DNA of 64,000 bases. Origin: Camellia lanceoleosa. Taxonomy: Eukaryota > Streptophyta > Magnoliopsida > Ericales > Theaceae. A program made the translations under genes and the position numbers. Positions within the stretch are counted from its first letter, which is position 1. Every line of letters begins with the position of its first letter. The notes below the pieces were generated by a model. It had not been told where the DNA came from. It saw only the letters and a list, made by a program, of their open reading frames with translations, and did not search any database. The stretch is taken from assembly GCA_025200525.1 (NCBI GenBank), contig CM045761.1:64016009-64080008 (forward strand). Reading direction: 5' to 3'. Positions 1 through 11,200 of this stretch are shown one piece after another.

Positions 1-310
1 ATAAAACCTTCTGAGCCTCGGTACAAGGAAATACTTCAAACAGTTTTTCCATCTCAAGAAACCATGTCTCCGCTTTCAACGGTTCAATTCCATCCAAGAA
101 TGTTGGCGGTTTCATCTTCATGAATTTCTGTGTCAGGTTAATAATGTCATTATTATCAAGTTCAACTTGTACCAACAGAGGTAGAGGGGGTAAAGGTTGT
201 TGTCTCTGTTGTTGTGTCATAGCTTCGGTCAATGTTGCAAGCATCTGTTCCATTCGGCTCATACGAGCCTCTGAGAATTCACTTGTATCATTTCCTCTTG
301 CATTCTTCAT
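1..310 (-). CDS. Ty3/gypsy gag, N-terminal part (element E), cut by window edge
   Basis: On the minus strand an open frame starts at the ATG at 310-308 and stays open to position 1 (about 103 codons). It reads a Gln/Pro-rich stretch (QQQRQQPLPPLPLL) and then the block FMKMKPPTFLDGIEPLKAE followed by TWFLEMEKLFEVF, which is the typical start of the retrotransposon gag domain in plant Ty3/gypsy elements that use a tRNA-Met primer. Gag packages the element RNA into virus-like particles in the cytoplasm. The ATG lies about 190 bp inside the primer-binding site, the expected leader spacing. The rest of gag and all of pol lie left of the window. No stop or frameshift is visible in this part, so it may be the youngest coding piece in the window. 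Confidence 0.85.
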   Translation of the reverse strand, partial: MKNARGNDTSEFSEARMSRMEQMLATLTEAMTQQQRQQPLPPLPLLVQVELDNNDIINLTQKFMKMKPPTFLDGIEPLKAETWFLEMEKLFEVFPCTEAQKVL

Positions 311-503
311 GTTGCTATAGAAACACCAAAAAATAATAAACATAGGAATAATCTCATTCATTTCCTTCAATTTATTTTCCCGAATTCAAATTCAGTTTTC
401 ATATTTATATAGATTACCACACACTCACACATGCAGATAGAATGCCCTTACTTCTTACTAGGAAATCCTAAGCTCATATCGACTTGTGTGTATGGTAGAA
501 CAC

Positions 504-517
504 ATGCTCTGATACCA
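504..517 (-). other. Primer-binding site of element E (tRNA-Met type)
   Basis: Read on the minus strand this is TGGTATCAGAGCAT, three bases inside the LTR end. It matches the usual plant LTR-retrotransposon primer site for initiator tRNA-Met. It fixes the direction of element E (minus) and the inner edge of its 5' LTR at 521. Confidence 0.9.
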
Positions 518-520
518 CTC

Positions 521-3071
521 TGTCACGACTTAAACCTGCCCCTATAGGTTTAGCATCGTAATTGGCCAATAATCCCTGGATTACCAAAGGCCTTTGAACA
601 GAATAATGCATAATCAAGGGGTTACAGAAGCAAATATACAAAATACAACGCCCATTGAGCTGTGCAGACATACATGGGACAAAATAATTTTAAACTTTAT
701 AAGCATACACATGACATCACATAGGTACAGTAATTATACGTCACCCAATGTACAGATAACCAAAAGCAAACTGTTCATTAACAAGAGAAAGCAAAGTGTC
801 GAATGTTTAAAAAGACATGGCCATACGACTTGATTTGGTCCGAAACCTCCTTGGGAGGCGCAAAGGGTGGCTGACAAAACGGAGTCCCAGGCCATCAACT
901 CTAGCCCAAATCACGTGCCTGGTCACCTACATGCATAATATAAATAGTGAGTGGAAGCCCGGCGAATAATAACAAAGTAAAGGGTTTCCATGAATGATGT
1001 CCCGTACCAACTCCAGAAAATAGATTCATATTTATTTAAAAAACAGAAGCAGATTCATATTCATAATCTTGTCCAAATCATATATAGAAACTAGAGTTCA
1101 TGCTTAATCATACGTGGTACATCCATTAGCGCTAACAGAACAGATGTAGAACATATGGTGGTTATAAGTAACCAGTTCCATTAAGGAACCTCTGGATCCG
1201 AGTAACAGATAACAGATATGCTAAGCCCCCATGATGGAGACTCCGGTACGGGTAACAGATGACAAACACAATAAGTTCCATAATGGAACCTTCGATACCA
1301 GGTAATAGCTAACAATATCACGTGATGCTAAGGATGCCACGAATACATGTCAGAATTTGGTCAACCATTCATTATACAGAACATAACATTTTAGAAGGCA
1401 TATCGTATTTCATCATATAGAAAATAAACAAAGTTGAACATAGCTTTACTAAGTTATTACTCACAGTTGGCTTCGGGCGCAGGCAGACAGAGCAGACTAA
1501 TCGAACGGTTTACGACACATGACCTACATCAACACATAACAAATACACATTTGAAACACACGTTGGAATATATCTAACTCATTACGTTATGTTCTTAGTG
1601 TGTTTCTACATTTTACCCTCATTATTATGTCTTAATCTTGGATTAGGAATGCTAGGATGCAATGAGGATGCCAAAATGTACTTGAACACATTTAACAAAA
1701 CTTGCTGAAAATAGGGGTCCCGTTCAAGCGCAACTTCCTCCACTCGAGCGGACATGCAATGTGTGAGGGGACGCTCGAGCGCAACTTCCCACGCTTGAGC
1801 GCTCTGTAAATTTGAAAAAAATACTAGTTATGTGATTTTTACGCTCAATGGTCGCTCGAACATGAGACTCATATCCCCGCTCGAGCACAACTCTTGACGT
1901 TCGAGTGGTCTGCAAAAACATAAAACTTCTGGGACCATGTATTTCACACTTAAGCAAACTTCTGGTCGCTCGAGCGGAGATGCAAAAACAAAGGTGGCCG
2001 CTCAAGCGCAGAATCTCATGCTCTAGTGGAAGTGCAGAATCTGGAATTTCCAGATTGCACTCCCAAGCTCCAAACTCAAATTCCACACCTCAAAACTCAT
2101 CTTCTTGGGCCAAAATTCTGGAAAACATCTAAGAACTTGTAAAACATCTTGGTTTAAAGTTCATTTCATGAAATCAAAGCCCCAAAGCAAGTCAATTGTG
2201 CCCAAAAAAAAAATTTCAACTTGAAATGTAAGAACATGCTATAAACATGACATGCATGTATTCATTTGACCTCATAGCTTCCAAAACATGATCAAATGCG
2301 GTCCAAAGGTAAGAAATGTTATGAATTCTTCAAACTATGCTAGGATTACAACATGTATGAGAGGAAATCTTTGAAAACAACTTCAATTTGCTATGAAAAG
2401 AGCATGCATGCATGATATGGTCTTCTTACCAACTCATTAGCTCAAGATTTGTTTAATTCAACTAAATTCTTTTGAATTCTTGTAAGAGTCAGTTAAATGA
2501 AAGCTTAGGGAATACAAGTCTTACCTAAAATCCTCAATTCTTTGAATTCTAGGTGAGTCTTGGTGAGTCCTAGCTTAATTATTCAATTTGCCCTTTGGTT
2601 GCCTAGCAATTCTTCCTTTTTCTTCTTGAAATCAATTCTCCCCTTTAATTCCCTCTTATTCTCACGTTTGTGTGTGCATAGGCTCAAGAATGTGTTGAAA
2701 TGTAATCAACAAGGATGAATGGGAGTATAAAAGGTGCCTTATATAGGCTTGAATTGATTAATTCATTAACTAGGCTTAATTGGGCATTCATTTTCCTAAT
2801 TTAATCGTTTCGAATCAAATTTTAATTAAACCTAGCATAATGTTCTAAAAATTCCAAATAACACATAAATCAAGTCAATTTCTGAATCGGATGCCGATAA
2901 GGCCTTCAATTCGCAAATCAAAATAAAAACATGAACAAAATTTTCCTACGTTAAACAGATATAAACATAAATAATGCAACACACATGTAATTAATTCAGA
3001 ATTTGATCTTAATAACTTATTAGACGTATGAAATCATGGATTAACGTTAATCATGGGTTGGGGTTGTTATA
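521..3071 (-). mobile_element. 5' LTR of element E (about 2.55 kb)
   Basis: In element orientation the LTR runs from 3071, starting TATAACAACCCC (probably a mutated TGTAACA start), to 521, ending GTCGTGACA next to the primer site. The length suits the long LTRs of chromovirus-type gypsy elements. A minus-strand TATA box candidate is TATATAAGG near 2740-2750. Two internal repeat patches are visible: about 60-bp units around 1170-1330 built on GTAACAGATAACAG, and many copies of the palindrome-like CGCTCGAGCG between about 1720 and 2040. No gene is present. The right border was set by the start-like sequence; the partner LTR is outside the window, so the target-site duplication could not be checked. 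Confidence 0.75.
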
Positions 3072-3139
3072 GTGACTAAGGTGGTCTGTCTCCTCCGTAC
3101 CATAGGGAGCAGTCGATCAATCGTCCAGAGGAGGTCATC

Positions 3140-5136
3140 AGCATACGCCCAAGGTATCTACAAAAGGAATAGAATTTGAGAAAGGTGGACAAAAGTAATA
3201 GAGAACAATGAACAAAAATGGTAGAAAACAAAACAAGACAAAGTGCAGTGAGTAGAAGCATAAAGAAATGTGTACCTGCTCGATGCCAGGAGCGAATGCT
3301 AGCCTACGGTCTTTCTCCTTGATGTGCTCAAGCGAGATCTGCTCGATCACTCCATTTGGACGCATATATATGATCTCAGTAGGAATCACAAGAAACCCAA
3401 GAATGGGGCAACAGTGGGGGCACCTTCAGTTGGGACATCACCAGCCATAGCAGCAACCTCTGACACAGCATGAACCACGCCCGGGGTAAGAGGTGCCATC
3501 ACTTGAGTATGTAAGAATGTGGTGAAGTCACCAGGCTTGTGATGTCTATCACCATCCTTGCCCAACATCAGAAGGTTAATCTGAGGACCGTCCTGCAGTT
3601 CATCAACTACCCTTATGACTAGAGGAGGAGGATGTGGAATGTCAGGTCTTCCCCAAGTAAGCCCAGCCAAAGAGGCCCTCGAACAAAATCCACATGGTGG
3701 AGGTATGCCATGCAGCGACATAGGTCGTCCTCGACACCTGGGGAATGCCCACCCAAGAATGCCAGTCAACCTGTGGAAGCAGACATCAGATGTCAGAAAT
3801 CAGTGCAATATGAAAATATCAGTGCAGTATAAATGCAAACAATATGAGAATGACCATGTAGTATGGGAAATAGTGCAGTTTGCTTACAGTATGTAAAAGT
3901 TAAAGGTTGATATTTTGTTATCTGATCCGCAGTGATTGTGTCAAAGAAGCAGTGGAAGTAGGGAAAATCTCGGTCTACGCGGCGACAACACTCAAATCGA
4001 GAGTTGTAGTACCGGGAGCGGAGTACTGACAACTGAATTGACCTCACTACGATTGGAGTTAGAGAGGTGAAGTATGTGTAAACCCTGAGCTACAAACAAA
4101 AAAAAGATGAATGAAGTAAATGAGCAGAAAATGAAATGCAAAGCAAATGAGCAGAAAATGTAGAATGCACAGAAAAGATAAGTGTGAGGCATTCCTTCCA
4201 AACCCTCCAGAAGCCGCTGAGTGAATCCAGGCCAACGCCACCACAATCATACTCTGTCACCTGGGAAAGGTACACCAGTGCCCCTAGAAGGTACAACCCT
4301 ACGGTATTTTCCCTGTTTGCAAACAGGGTAATACTAAGGAGATACATGAGGAAGCCGCTGGTGTAATGTGCAACCTCATCTGTAGTAGTGGGTTGGGACT
4401 CAGAGAAATGATCGTAAAACCAGTTGCACCTCACCATCCCGTGACTGGTGATGTCCGGGATCACCTCAAGAAACTGAAACTGTGCGGCTCTCCACTGCGT
4501 CATGCCAGGATCACATGGGATCGGGCCTCCAACTCTAACCCGCAGGCTGGTGAGCATCGAAAAATCGTACGGGGTTAGAGTCAGCTCCCCGATCGACGAG
4601 AAGTGGAATAAGTCCGTAGTGTCCCACTATCTCTCGACCAGGGCCCCATACAGCAATGACTCAGCCCTCATCTGTATGAGCCCTGAACAGAAGGGCCCAA
4701 AGCCGACTGCATCAACTAGTGCGCAGACCTCTGCAGGCAGTCTCTTATACCAGCGTCGAGGGCAGGATATGGATCCATATCCGCCAATCCTCCTAGCTAT
4801 CACTTGCAAATATGAAATATATGGCGTTAACTAGTGATCTACTTATGAGATTCAACAATAAAATGAAGAAAAGTTGCTTACCATGGAGGCATCGGCGGAC
4901 AAGTGCTTTGTGGGCTCTCGCAACAAGATGTCCTCGTCTATCTCAGGGATGAGGCCCTCAAATCTCAAAATACCACCTAGGGGTGGAGCCAGTGTGCGCA
5001 GTCGGTAGGTGGCCGCATCAAATGGCCTTTTAATGAGGAGAGGCAAGGCGAGAGTGTCCACGACCTCCATATATGCGCCTAAGGTGGCCCTGATACCAAT
5101 GGCGGGGTCCGGGATGGGAACTTCGTCATTAGCCAT
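3140..5136 (-). pseudogene. Plant mobile domain (PMD / aminotransferase-like) protein, antisense in element D, broken
   Basis: Minus strand. Exon 1 starts at the ATG at 5136 and encodes MANDEVPIPDPAIG and so on; it ends near 4882 at a good GTAAGC donor. The next exon (about 4810-4090) has the PMD core: WYKRLPAEVCALVDAVGFG, then WDTTDLFHFSSIGELTLTP, then YDFSMLTSLRVRVGGPIP. This WDT-F-GE-TLTP-DF-LTGLRVGG pattern is characteristic of the family. Further coding-like pieces lie at about 4047-3900, 3769-3390 and 3389-3270. An in-frame TAG at 4627-4629 sits where the family has Trp (ER-stop-WDTT), probably TGG to TAG. PMD proteins occur both as host genes and inside transposable elements; this copy lies antisense upstream of a gypsy 3' LTR. 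A CT-rich leader is seen near 5400-5440. Exon borders are approximate. Confidence 0.75.
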
Positions 5137-5589
5137 GGAGAAAAGTTGAGGAAATAAAGAAAAAGCAAGAAAAATGTAGGGGGCTAAACCCTAGGACAGA
5201 GAAAATGAGAGGAAAAAGTGAAAACACGAGAGTGAGTATGCAAAAAACCAAGAAAACTCGTGGAAAACAAGTCAAAAACAATAAGAAACCCAAAAACTCC
5301 ACCAAACTCAATTTCGTTCGGTTCAAAGTGTAGAGGAGGGGAAGGGTTTCAAAGGAAAAATGGCGAGGGTTGTTAGGTAACTCAAGAAAAGGGAAAATCT
5401 AGAGAGAGAGGGAAGCTAAAGAGAGAGAGGAGGGAGTTTCGGATGAAAGGGTGTGAGGAAATAGGGTTTGAGTTTGTTTTAAACAAACAAATCGTACGGA
5501 TTGCCCAAAGCTACCCCTGCCACTATCGAAGCCCGGCCAGCTGTCACGATGCCCAGTCGTGCTTCATTGAGGCCCGGCTGGCTTTCAAT

Positions 5590-6075
5590 GTCAACTCAAT
5601 TCAATTTTGTTTTTTTCTCTCTCTTCTTTTCTTTTTTTATTTCTTGCATTATGGAGTTTAAAAAAAAATTCAAAATAAATAAAAAATAAAAAAAGAAAAC
5701 CAAAAAAAAGAGAGTTGAAAAAGAAAAGAAAAAGGAAAGCAAGAAAAAAAAAAGAAATAAAAGAGAAATAAAAGAGCAAAACAAAAAAGAAAGCAAAAAG
5801 AAGAAAAGAAAAATATGAAAATAGTGGAAAAGAAAAGAAAGAATTTTTGTTCATTCGGATTTATTGTATGAATGTATGATTTGATTCATAATTTAAAGAG
5901 AGATGAAAAAGAAAAGAAAAAGGAAAGCAAGAAAACAAAAAAAGAGAAATAGAGCAAAACAAAAAAGAAAGCAAAAAGAAGAAAAGAGAAATATGAAAAG
6001 AGTTGAAAAGAAAAGAAAGAATTTTTGTTTATTTGGATTTATTGTATGAATGCATGATTTGATTCATAATTTATT
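5590..6075. repeat. Purine-rich tract with a tandem duplication of about 180 bp
   Basis: The plus strand is almost all A and G with units such as AAAGAAAGCAAAAAGAAG. The block 5710-5897 is repeated at about 5898-6072, including its non-purine tail GAATTTTTGTTyATTyGGATTTATTGTATGAATG. Long ORFs on the minus strand here (Phe/Leu/Ser-rich) are products of the composition and are not genes. Confidence 0.8.
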
Positions 6076-6435
6076 TGTTTAACTCATAGTTTAAGTTGTA
6101 ATTTGATCTGTTTAAATTTGTTTAAATTGTTCTGTTAGTTTATAAATTGTTTTGCCTAAATTGTCTATTATGTTATATCGTAAACAAACGATATTGTATG
6201 TACGATTCATTTAGAGGAGTTTCAGATAAAATCATTTGTGCCACAATGAAATCATTATCCATTTGCAGCAAAATTGAAACACGATGCATTGTGTTCATTG
6301 TTTCAACACGTGGGCAAATTGGTTTTCACTTTACTACACTGCTTTGATTGTTTTGATTTTACGTATCTCTGTGTAGAATCCATGTTTATTTCTAATTCCT
6401 ACTTATACGATTTGTTTGTTCTTTAATCAATGCAA
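6076..6435. other. Gene-free stretch in element D
   Basis: AT-rich sequence between the purine tract and the tandem array. No ORF with family features and no repeat beyond low complexity was seen. Confidence 0.5.
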
Positions 6436-6439
6436 CCTT

Positions 6440-7115
6440 TCCTCCTCTCGCATGCAATGCATTAGGATTGTTTTCATCCTGTTAAAAATGGCAAGTGCGC
6501 CTGTTCGTTCACACCACATTTCCTCCTACCGCGTGTGACACGCTAGGATTGTACCTCCGGTTAAAAACATTGGGCGTGTCCCGGTGTTCACAGCCTTTTT
6601 CCTCATCTCGTGTGTGACACGTTAGGATTGTACCCTCAGTTAAAAATAGCAGGTGCGCCTATTCGTTCACACCACCTTTCCCCCTATCGCGTATGACGCA
6701 TTAGGATTGTACCTCCGGTAAAAAACATTGGGCGTGTCCCGGTGTTGACACCAATCTTTCCTTCTCTCGCGTACGACACGTTAGGATTGTACCCTCAATT
6801 AAAAATCACAGGTGCGCCTGTTCGTTGACCCCATCTTTCTTCTTTTCGCATGCGACGTGTTAGGATTGTACCTTCGATTAAAAACATCGGGTGTGCCCAG
6901 TGTTCACACCAATCTTTCCTCCTCCCGTGTGCGATGCATTAGGATTGTACCCTTGGTTAAAAACAGCGGGTGCGCTTGTTGTTCACACCATCTCTTCCTT
7001 CTCTCGCATGTGATGCATTAGGATTGTACCCCGGTTAAAAACATTAGATGCACCTATTTGTTCACACCACCCTTCCTCCTCTCACGTGCAACGTGTTAGG
7101 ATTTCGGTTAAGACC
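6440..7115. repeat. Tandem array, about 80-bp unit, about nine copies
   Basis: The marker TAGGATTGT (or AGGATT) recurs at about 6464, 6545, 6624, 6703, 6783, 6862, 6941, 7020 and 7098, spacing 78-81 bp. Units alternate between two types, one with GGTGCGCCTGTTCGTTCACACC-like text and one with GGGCGTGTCCCGGTG-like text, so the array has a dimeric period of about 160 bp for its first six units. Shorter derivatives built on TTTCTACGyGAGACGTAG follow to about 7280. It lies just upstream of the polypurine tract of element D, a common site for tandem arrays in gypsy elements. Confidence 0.85.
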
Positions 7116-7557
7116 TCGGGTGCGCTCGATGGTTACGTCGCCCTTTCCCCTTTCTACGCGAGACGTAGTTAGGTCTATATTTTCTTACATCCTTTCTACG
7201 TGAGACGTAGGTTGGTTTGTGCTTTCTTTGTGTTTTTCACACGAGGCGTGCCTGTTTATTCATTTCTTTCCGTGTGAAACATGGTGAGGTTTATTTTTCT
7301 TTGATTTGCATTTTCATTCAAATGTTGCATTCTTGTCTAGATTATAGCATTGTTTCATTGCTTCATTTACATTATGTTTCATTGCCTTGCTTCATTGCAT
7401 GATCATAAGTTATTTGTTGCACCTTGTTTGCATTTTGCCATCGAGTTCAATCTTTGCATTCATGTCTTGATTTCTTGCCTGAGCCTTACGGCCTCGTCAA
7501 ATGGGTCGTCTCTAGGCTTTGACATTCACTTACATCACTTTACGACTTTGAGTTCTG
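7116..7557. other. Gene-free stretch before the element D polypurine tract
   Basis: Holds degraded repeat units to about 7280, then T-rich sequence with repeated TTGCTTCATTGC-like motifs. No coding evidence. Confidence 0.5.
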
Positions 7558-7572
7558 TCAAAGAAGGGCAAC
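7558..7572 (+). other. Polypurine tract of element D
   Basis: TCAAAGAAGGGCAAC directly precedes the LTR start TGTGGACACC. A purine-rich run ending at an LTR start is the plus-strand primer of an LTR retrotransposon and shows that element D runs on the plus strand, with a 3' LTR beginning at 7573. Confidence 0.7.
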
Positions 7573-8228
7573 TGTGGACACCCTATTTTTGACTGCCCGT
7601 AAGGCTCGAGTGCTTTGTCCAGTACAATCAATGATGAAAGTGGTGTTGTGCGTGGTTCGAGGTCTCAAAGAAAGGGCCATGTTTAAGCTCCAAAACAATT
7701 CCAAACCTTCCATATTTCCACTGATTATACCCAAGAAATCCATTTTTACACATTGTGCCACCCTATGCTGAGGCTGAAATAGAAAAACAAGGGAATGCAT
7801 TGAGGCCTGGCCGTGCCTCATTGAGGGCCGGCCATGGCTATTGAGGGCCAGCCGTGCCTTAGTAGCGAGAAACACTATTCTGGGCGGGAGGCCACCAGCT
7901 GTCCATTTTTGAAGATATTTATGATATTTTTGGCTCAAATTCTATAAAAATGACCATATATCTCTATTTTGAGGGTTGAAGAATTTCTACAAAGCCTATA
8001 TACCACCTTGAGAGCTCCCTCTTCTCCTTCTTCTTGTGCAAGCAACACTTTGAGTAAACCTACCACCTTGAACCTATATCCATACATTATATACACCTTC
8101 ACACCTTAGCTTAGGAACCTTGGTTGAGCCTTGAACACCATAATTCAAGCTTGAGAGTGTGTTAGGACTTAGTTTGATTCACAAACAAAGAGCTACCTTT
8201 GTCAAGAGGTATAGGCTTGCTATCTTCC
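7573..8228 (+). mobile_element. 3' LTR of element D, segment 1 of 3
   Basis: Starts TGTGGACACCCTATTTTTGAC, close to the starts of the two solo LTRs at 8229 and 43495 (TGTAGACACCCCATTTTTGAC). Contains GGCCGGCC-like motifs around 7800-7860. It is cut at 8228 by insertion of a solo LTR of the same family; the sequence resumes at 12335. Confidence 0.7.
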
Positions 8229-11200
8229 TGTAGACACCCCATTTTTGACCGTCCTCAAGACTTGGTTGTGCTTGCAGGTACATCCAGCCACTAGTTTGAT
8301 TGCTCGTTGGGTACTCGACTTTCACGACGAAATGTCACAGGTTTGAGCTTTCCAAACCCTATATCCTTTCTGCCCCATTTTTGGACCATGTGTTGGTCCT
8401 TTCAGCATGATTCTCATAGTGCACTGCCGCCCACTGTGTGGCACTGCCGGCCATGTATTTTTCCCTGCCTACTATTGATGATGCTTGCCGGCCATCAGTG
8501 AGGCACTGCCGGCCACAACTGATGGCCGGCAGAACCCTTTGTCTCAGCAGATTTCACTCCAGATCTTTTGAGCCAGCTGGTTTTCACTCATCTCTCCTCC
8601 ATACACGTGTATGGAGGGATGAGACTATTTTCAAGCTTGTTTAACAAGCTTTGCATTGCCTCTCTTCTATATAAGGAGAGGCTTCTCCTTTATTTCAGAG
8701 GTTTAGAATTTGGAGGTTTGAGATATACATATAGCCTTGTATCTATATCTCTCTTTTGTTCTTGTTTTGTGCCTTAAAAGTGTAGATTTGTCTCACTTTT
8801 GTACACAAACACACACTCAAACACCTTGCTTGTGTTGCTGAGGCTTCTTGAGGTTGTTTTTGAAGTTCTTAGACTAATTTTGGTTAAAAAAAGTGTGCTG
8901 GAGTTGCAGTTGTAAAGGTGGTCTTCAAGGGTAAGTTTCTAACCCTTAAATCTCCCATTTTTACTTAAGCTTTTAGCCCTTCTTGTATAATATTTTAAGC
9001 TTTACTCTTAACTACAAAAATTTCTAATTTTTGGTGCTTGAAAAGTTTGTTTAAGGTCACTTTTTCGTTGGGGGTGATCTACCCCCTCTTAGGCCTTGTT
9101 TGAGCCATCCCTTTAGGCTCTTGTTGTAGCCTTTGCATGACCTTTCTACCACTGAAATCTAGAGGATTTTCAATGGTGAAAAGGTGGTTTTGGAGTCCTA
9201 AATAGGAGTGGGTCATCCCCTCTCCTCGTATTTTCAATACTTGTCTTGAAAGCCTTGCACTTGTAGTGCAATTCCATGAAATAGCCTAACATGCATCATG
9301 CTTTAACATGTCATTCTAGCATGCTTTTGTCCTAACTCTATGAAGCTTTTGTCCATGTTTTAGCATGCTTTAGCTCAGATTTTGGTTATTTTGGTCATGC
9401 ATACCTTACCTTGTATAGCTATGGTTCAATCTTGCATGTTAGCTTTGTGCATTGAGTCCATTAGCATGTATTACTTGAAGTATTTTCATGATTTGGCATC
9501 ATGTGAAATGTGATTTCAGTCCATGTTTCATGGTCACACACTTGCATCTTTCACCTATTCCATGCTTTGGATAGTTTGTGTTTTATGCCTCATGAATGGA
9601 TTATTGTGCATGCCTCTATGCTTAGGCCTTTGGGATGCCATCTCAGTGGATTTTTGGGCTTATTTTGACATACCATAACTTTGATTTTTATTGGTTAAGT
9701 CATGCCATGTTGGGTTGAAATAGGTGTAGTGCAATCCCCCTTGTTGGCCTTACTTACACCATGCTTTATGCGTTTCATGTTGACTTGTTTTGGCCTTGGT
9801 CCATGCATGTTTTAGATTCATTTTGGCATGATCTAGGACTGTTTTGATTGTCCTTGGTCCTTTGGGGTTTGATTCATGTGGCCTTGGTACAAGCTCCTTG
9901 GTTAGTCTTAGCATGTTATGCTTGTGTTGTTTAGTTGATTTGGCATCAATTTACATGAGATTTCAGAGCTTACCTCATTGCCACATTATCATGATTGTCA
10001 CTCCTTGCTTATGTATGAGAGTTGTGTCCCTATGCCTTAACTCTTAGGCCATTACATGTGCATGCTTTGCTTTGTATTTCATACCATCATTTCATCATCA
10101 TGGCCACTGATATGGGCATGACTGAGGTCTACCCTTTTGGTTTAAGTCCATTAAATATGCTATGTATATTGCATTAAGTATGCCATAATGTTCATTGCAT
10201 GCAGTATACCATCCTACATTGCATTGTGCATGCCACGTGGTTATTTGCATTGTGTATGCCAAGTTATTTTGCCTTGCATTGAGTATGCATGTCCCTAACA
10301 TTGCTAATTTGTCCTTGTAGCATGCATTGTGCATGCATGCATTAGCATTGTTCACATATCATTAGCTTTTTTAAGTTAATCATATCACATAGCATTGAGT
10401 ATGCCATGTAGTTACATGTTTGCATGTTTAAGTCATATTGCATGTTTGCCATGCTTGTGTTGCATTGTTGTCTGGATTAAGTATTAATCCGAACACGAGG
10501 AACGAGGGACGTTTCATACTTGTAGTGATGAAACATGCCTCAATTCTCGATCGCCAACGCTCTTGACAAGGCATGATAGAGTTTTAGGCATTTATGTGTT
10601 TTTGTGCATTCATTTTACATTGATTTGCACAAGTTGGATCTTTGGCCATCAAGCATCGGAATGTATGATCTGATTATGCCTCTCCCTTGATGTTTTGAGG
10701 TGATATGGGATGGCATAGTGCGCACATACCCTTGGGGGACCCTTCCTTTTCTCTATTTTGTGCTCTACTGCAGCTTGGTGTCACAGCACACCAGTGGTCG
10801 GCAGCCTCCTTTTGTTGGTTGGCAGATCTTCATTCTTGGCTGGCAGTGCCTACTCTTGGCCGGCAGAGGGGTCAGCAGAAGCTCCTCATGGCTGGTAGGC
10901 CACTGGTGCACTCCCCAGCATGGTTTTGGTAAGATCTAGCAGCAAGTTCTCAAGGACACCCTACGGACAGAGCCTCAAGAGAGCAACCGGAGAGCTTTTC
11001 GGGACAACAACCAAGCATGCATCCTCTTCTCCTTCAACCAGCGCTGGAACAGCATTGTTTATTGCTTACTTGTTAGTTAGCATTTGGATTTGTAATTTAA
11101 TTAGTTAATTTGTTAATTAATTAAGTTTTGTAATAATTAGTAAGTAGATTGCTTATTATTTAATTTGGTTGTGTAATAATTAATTAGCTTATTAGTTAGT

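Larger units (their letters stand above)
3072..7572 (+). mobile_element. Internal 3' part of gypsy element D
   Basis: This stretch lies between the inserted element E and a polypurine tract plus LTR start at 7573. In the sense direction it shows no gag or pol; those would be to the left, outside the window or lost. It carries an antisense plant-mobile-domain pseudogene, a purine-rich tract and about 80-bp tandem repeats. Tat-lineage plant gypsy elements are known to carry extra genes, sometimes antisense, between pol and the 3' LTR, and this layout fits that. Assignment to one element is inferred from order and orientation. Confidence 0.6.

Noticed and set aside
5591..5854. Phe/Leu-rich membrane-like ORFs
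   Set aside because: Translation of the purine-rich tract read on the opposite strand.
7558..7938. 126-aa minus-strand ORF
   Set aside because: Lies across the polypurine tract and LTR start of element D; not gene-like.
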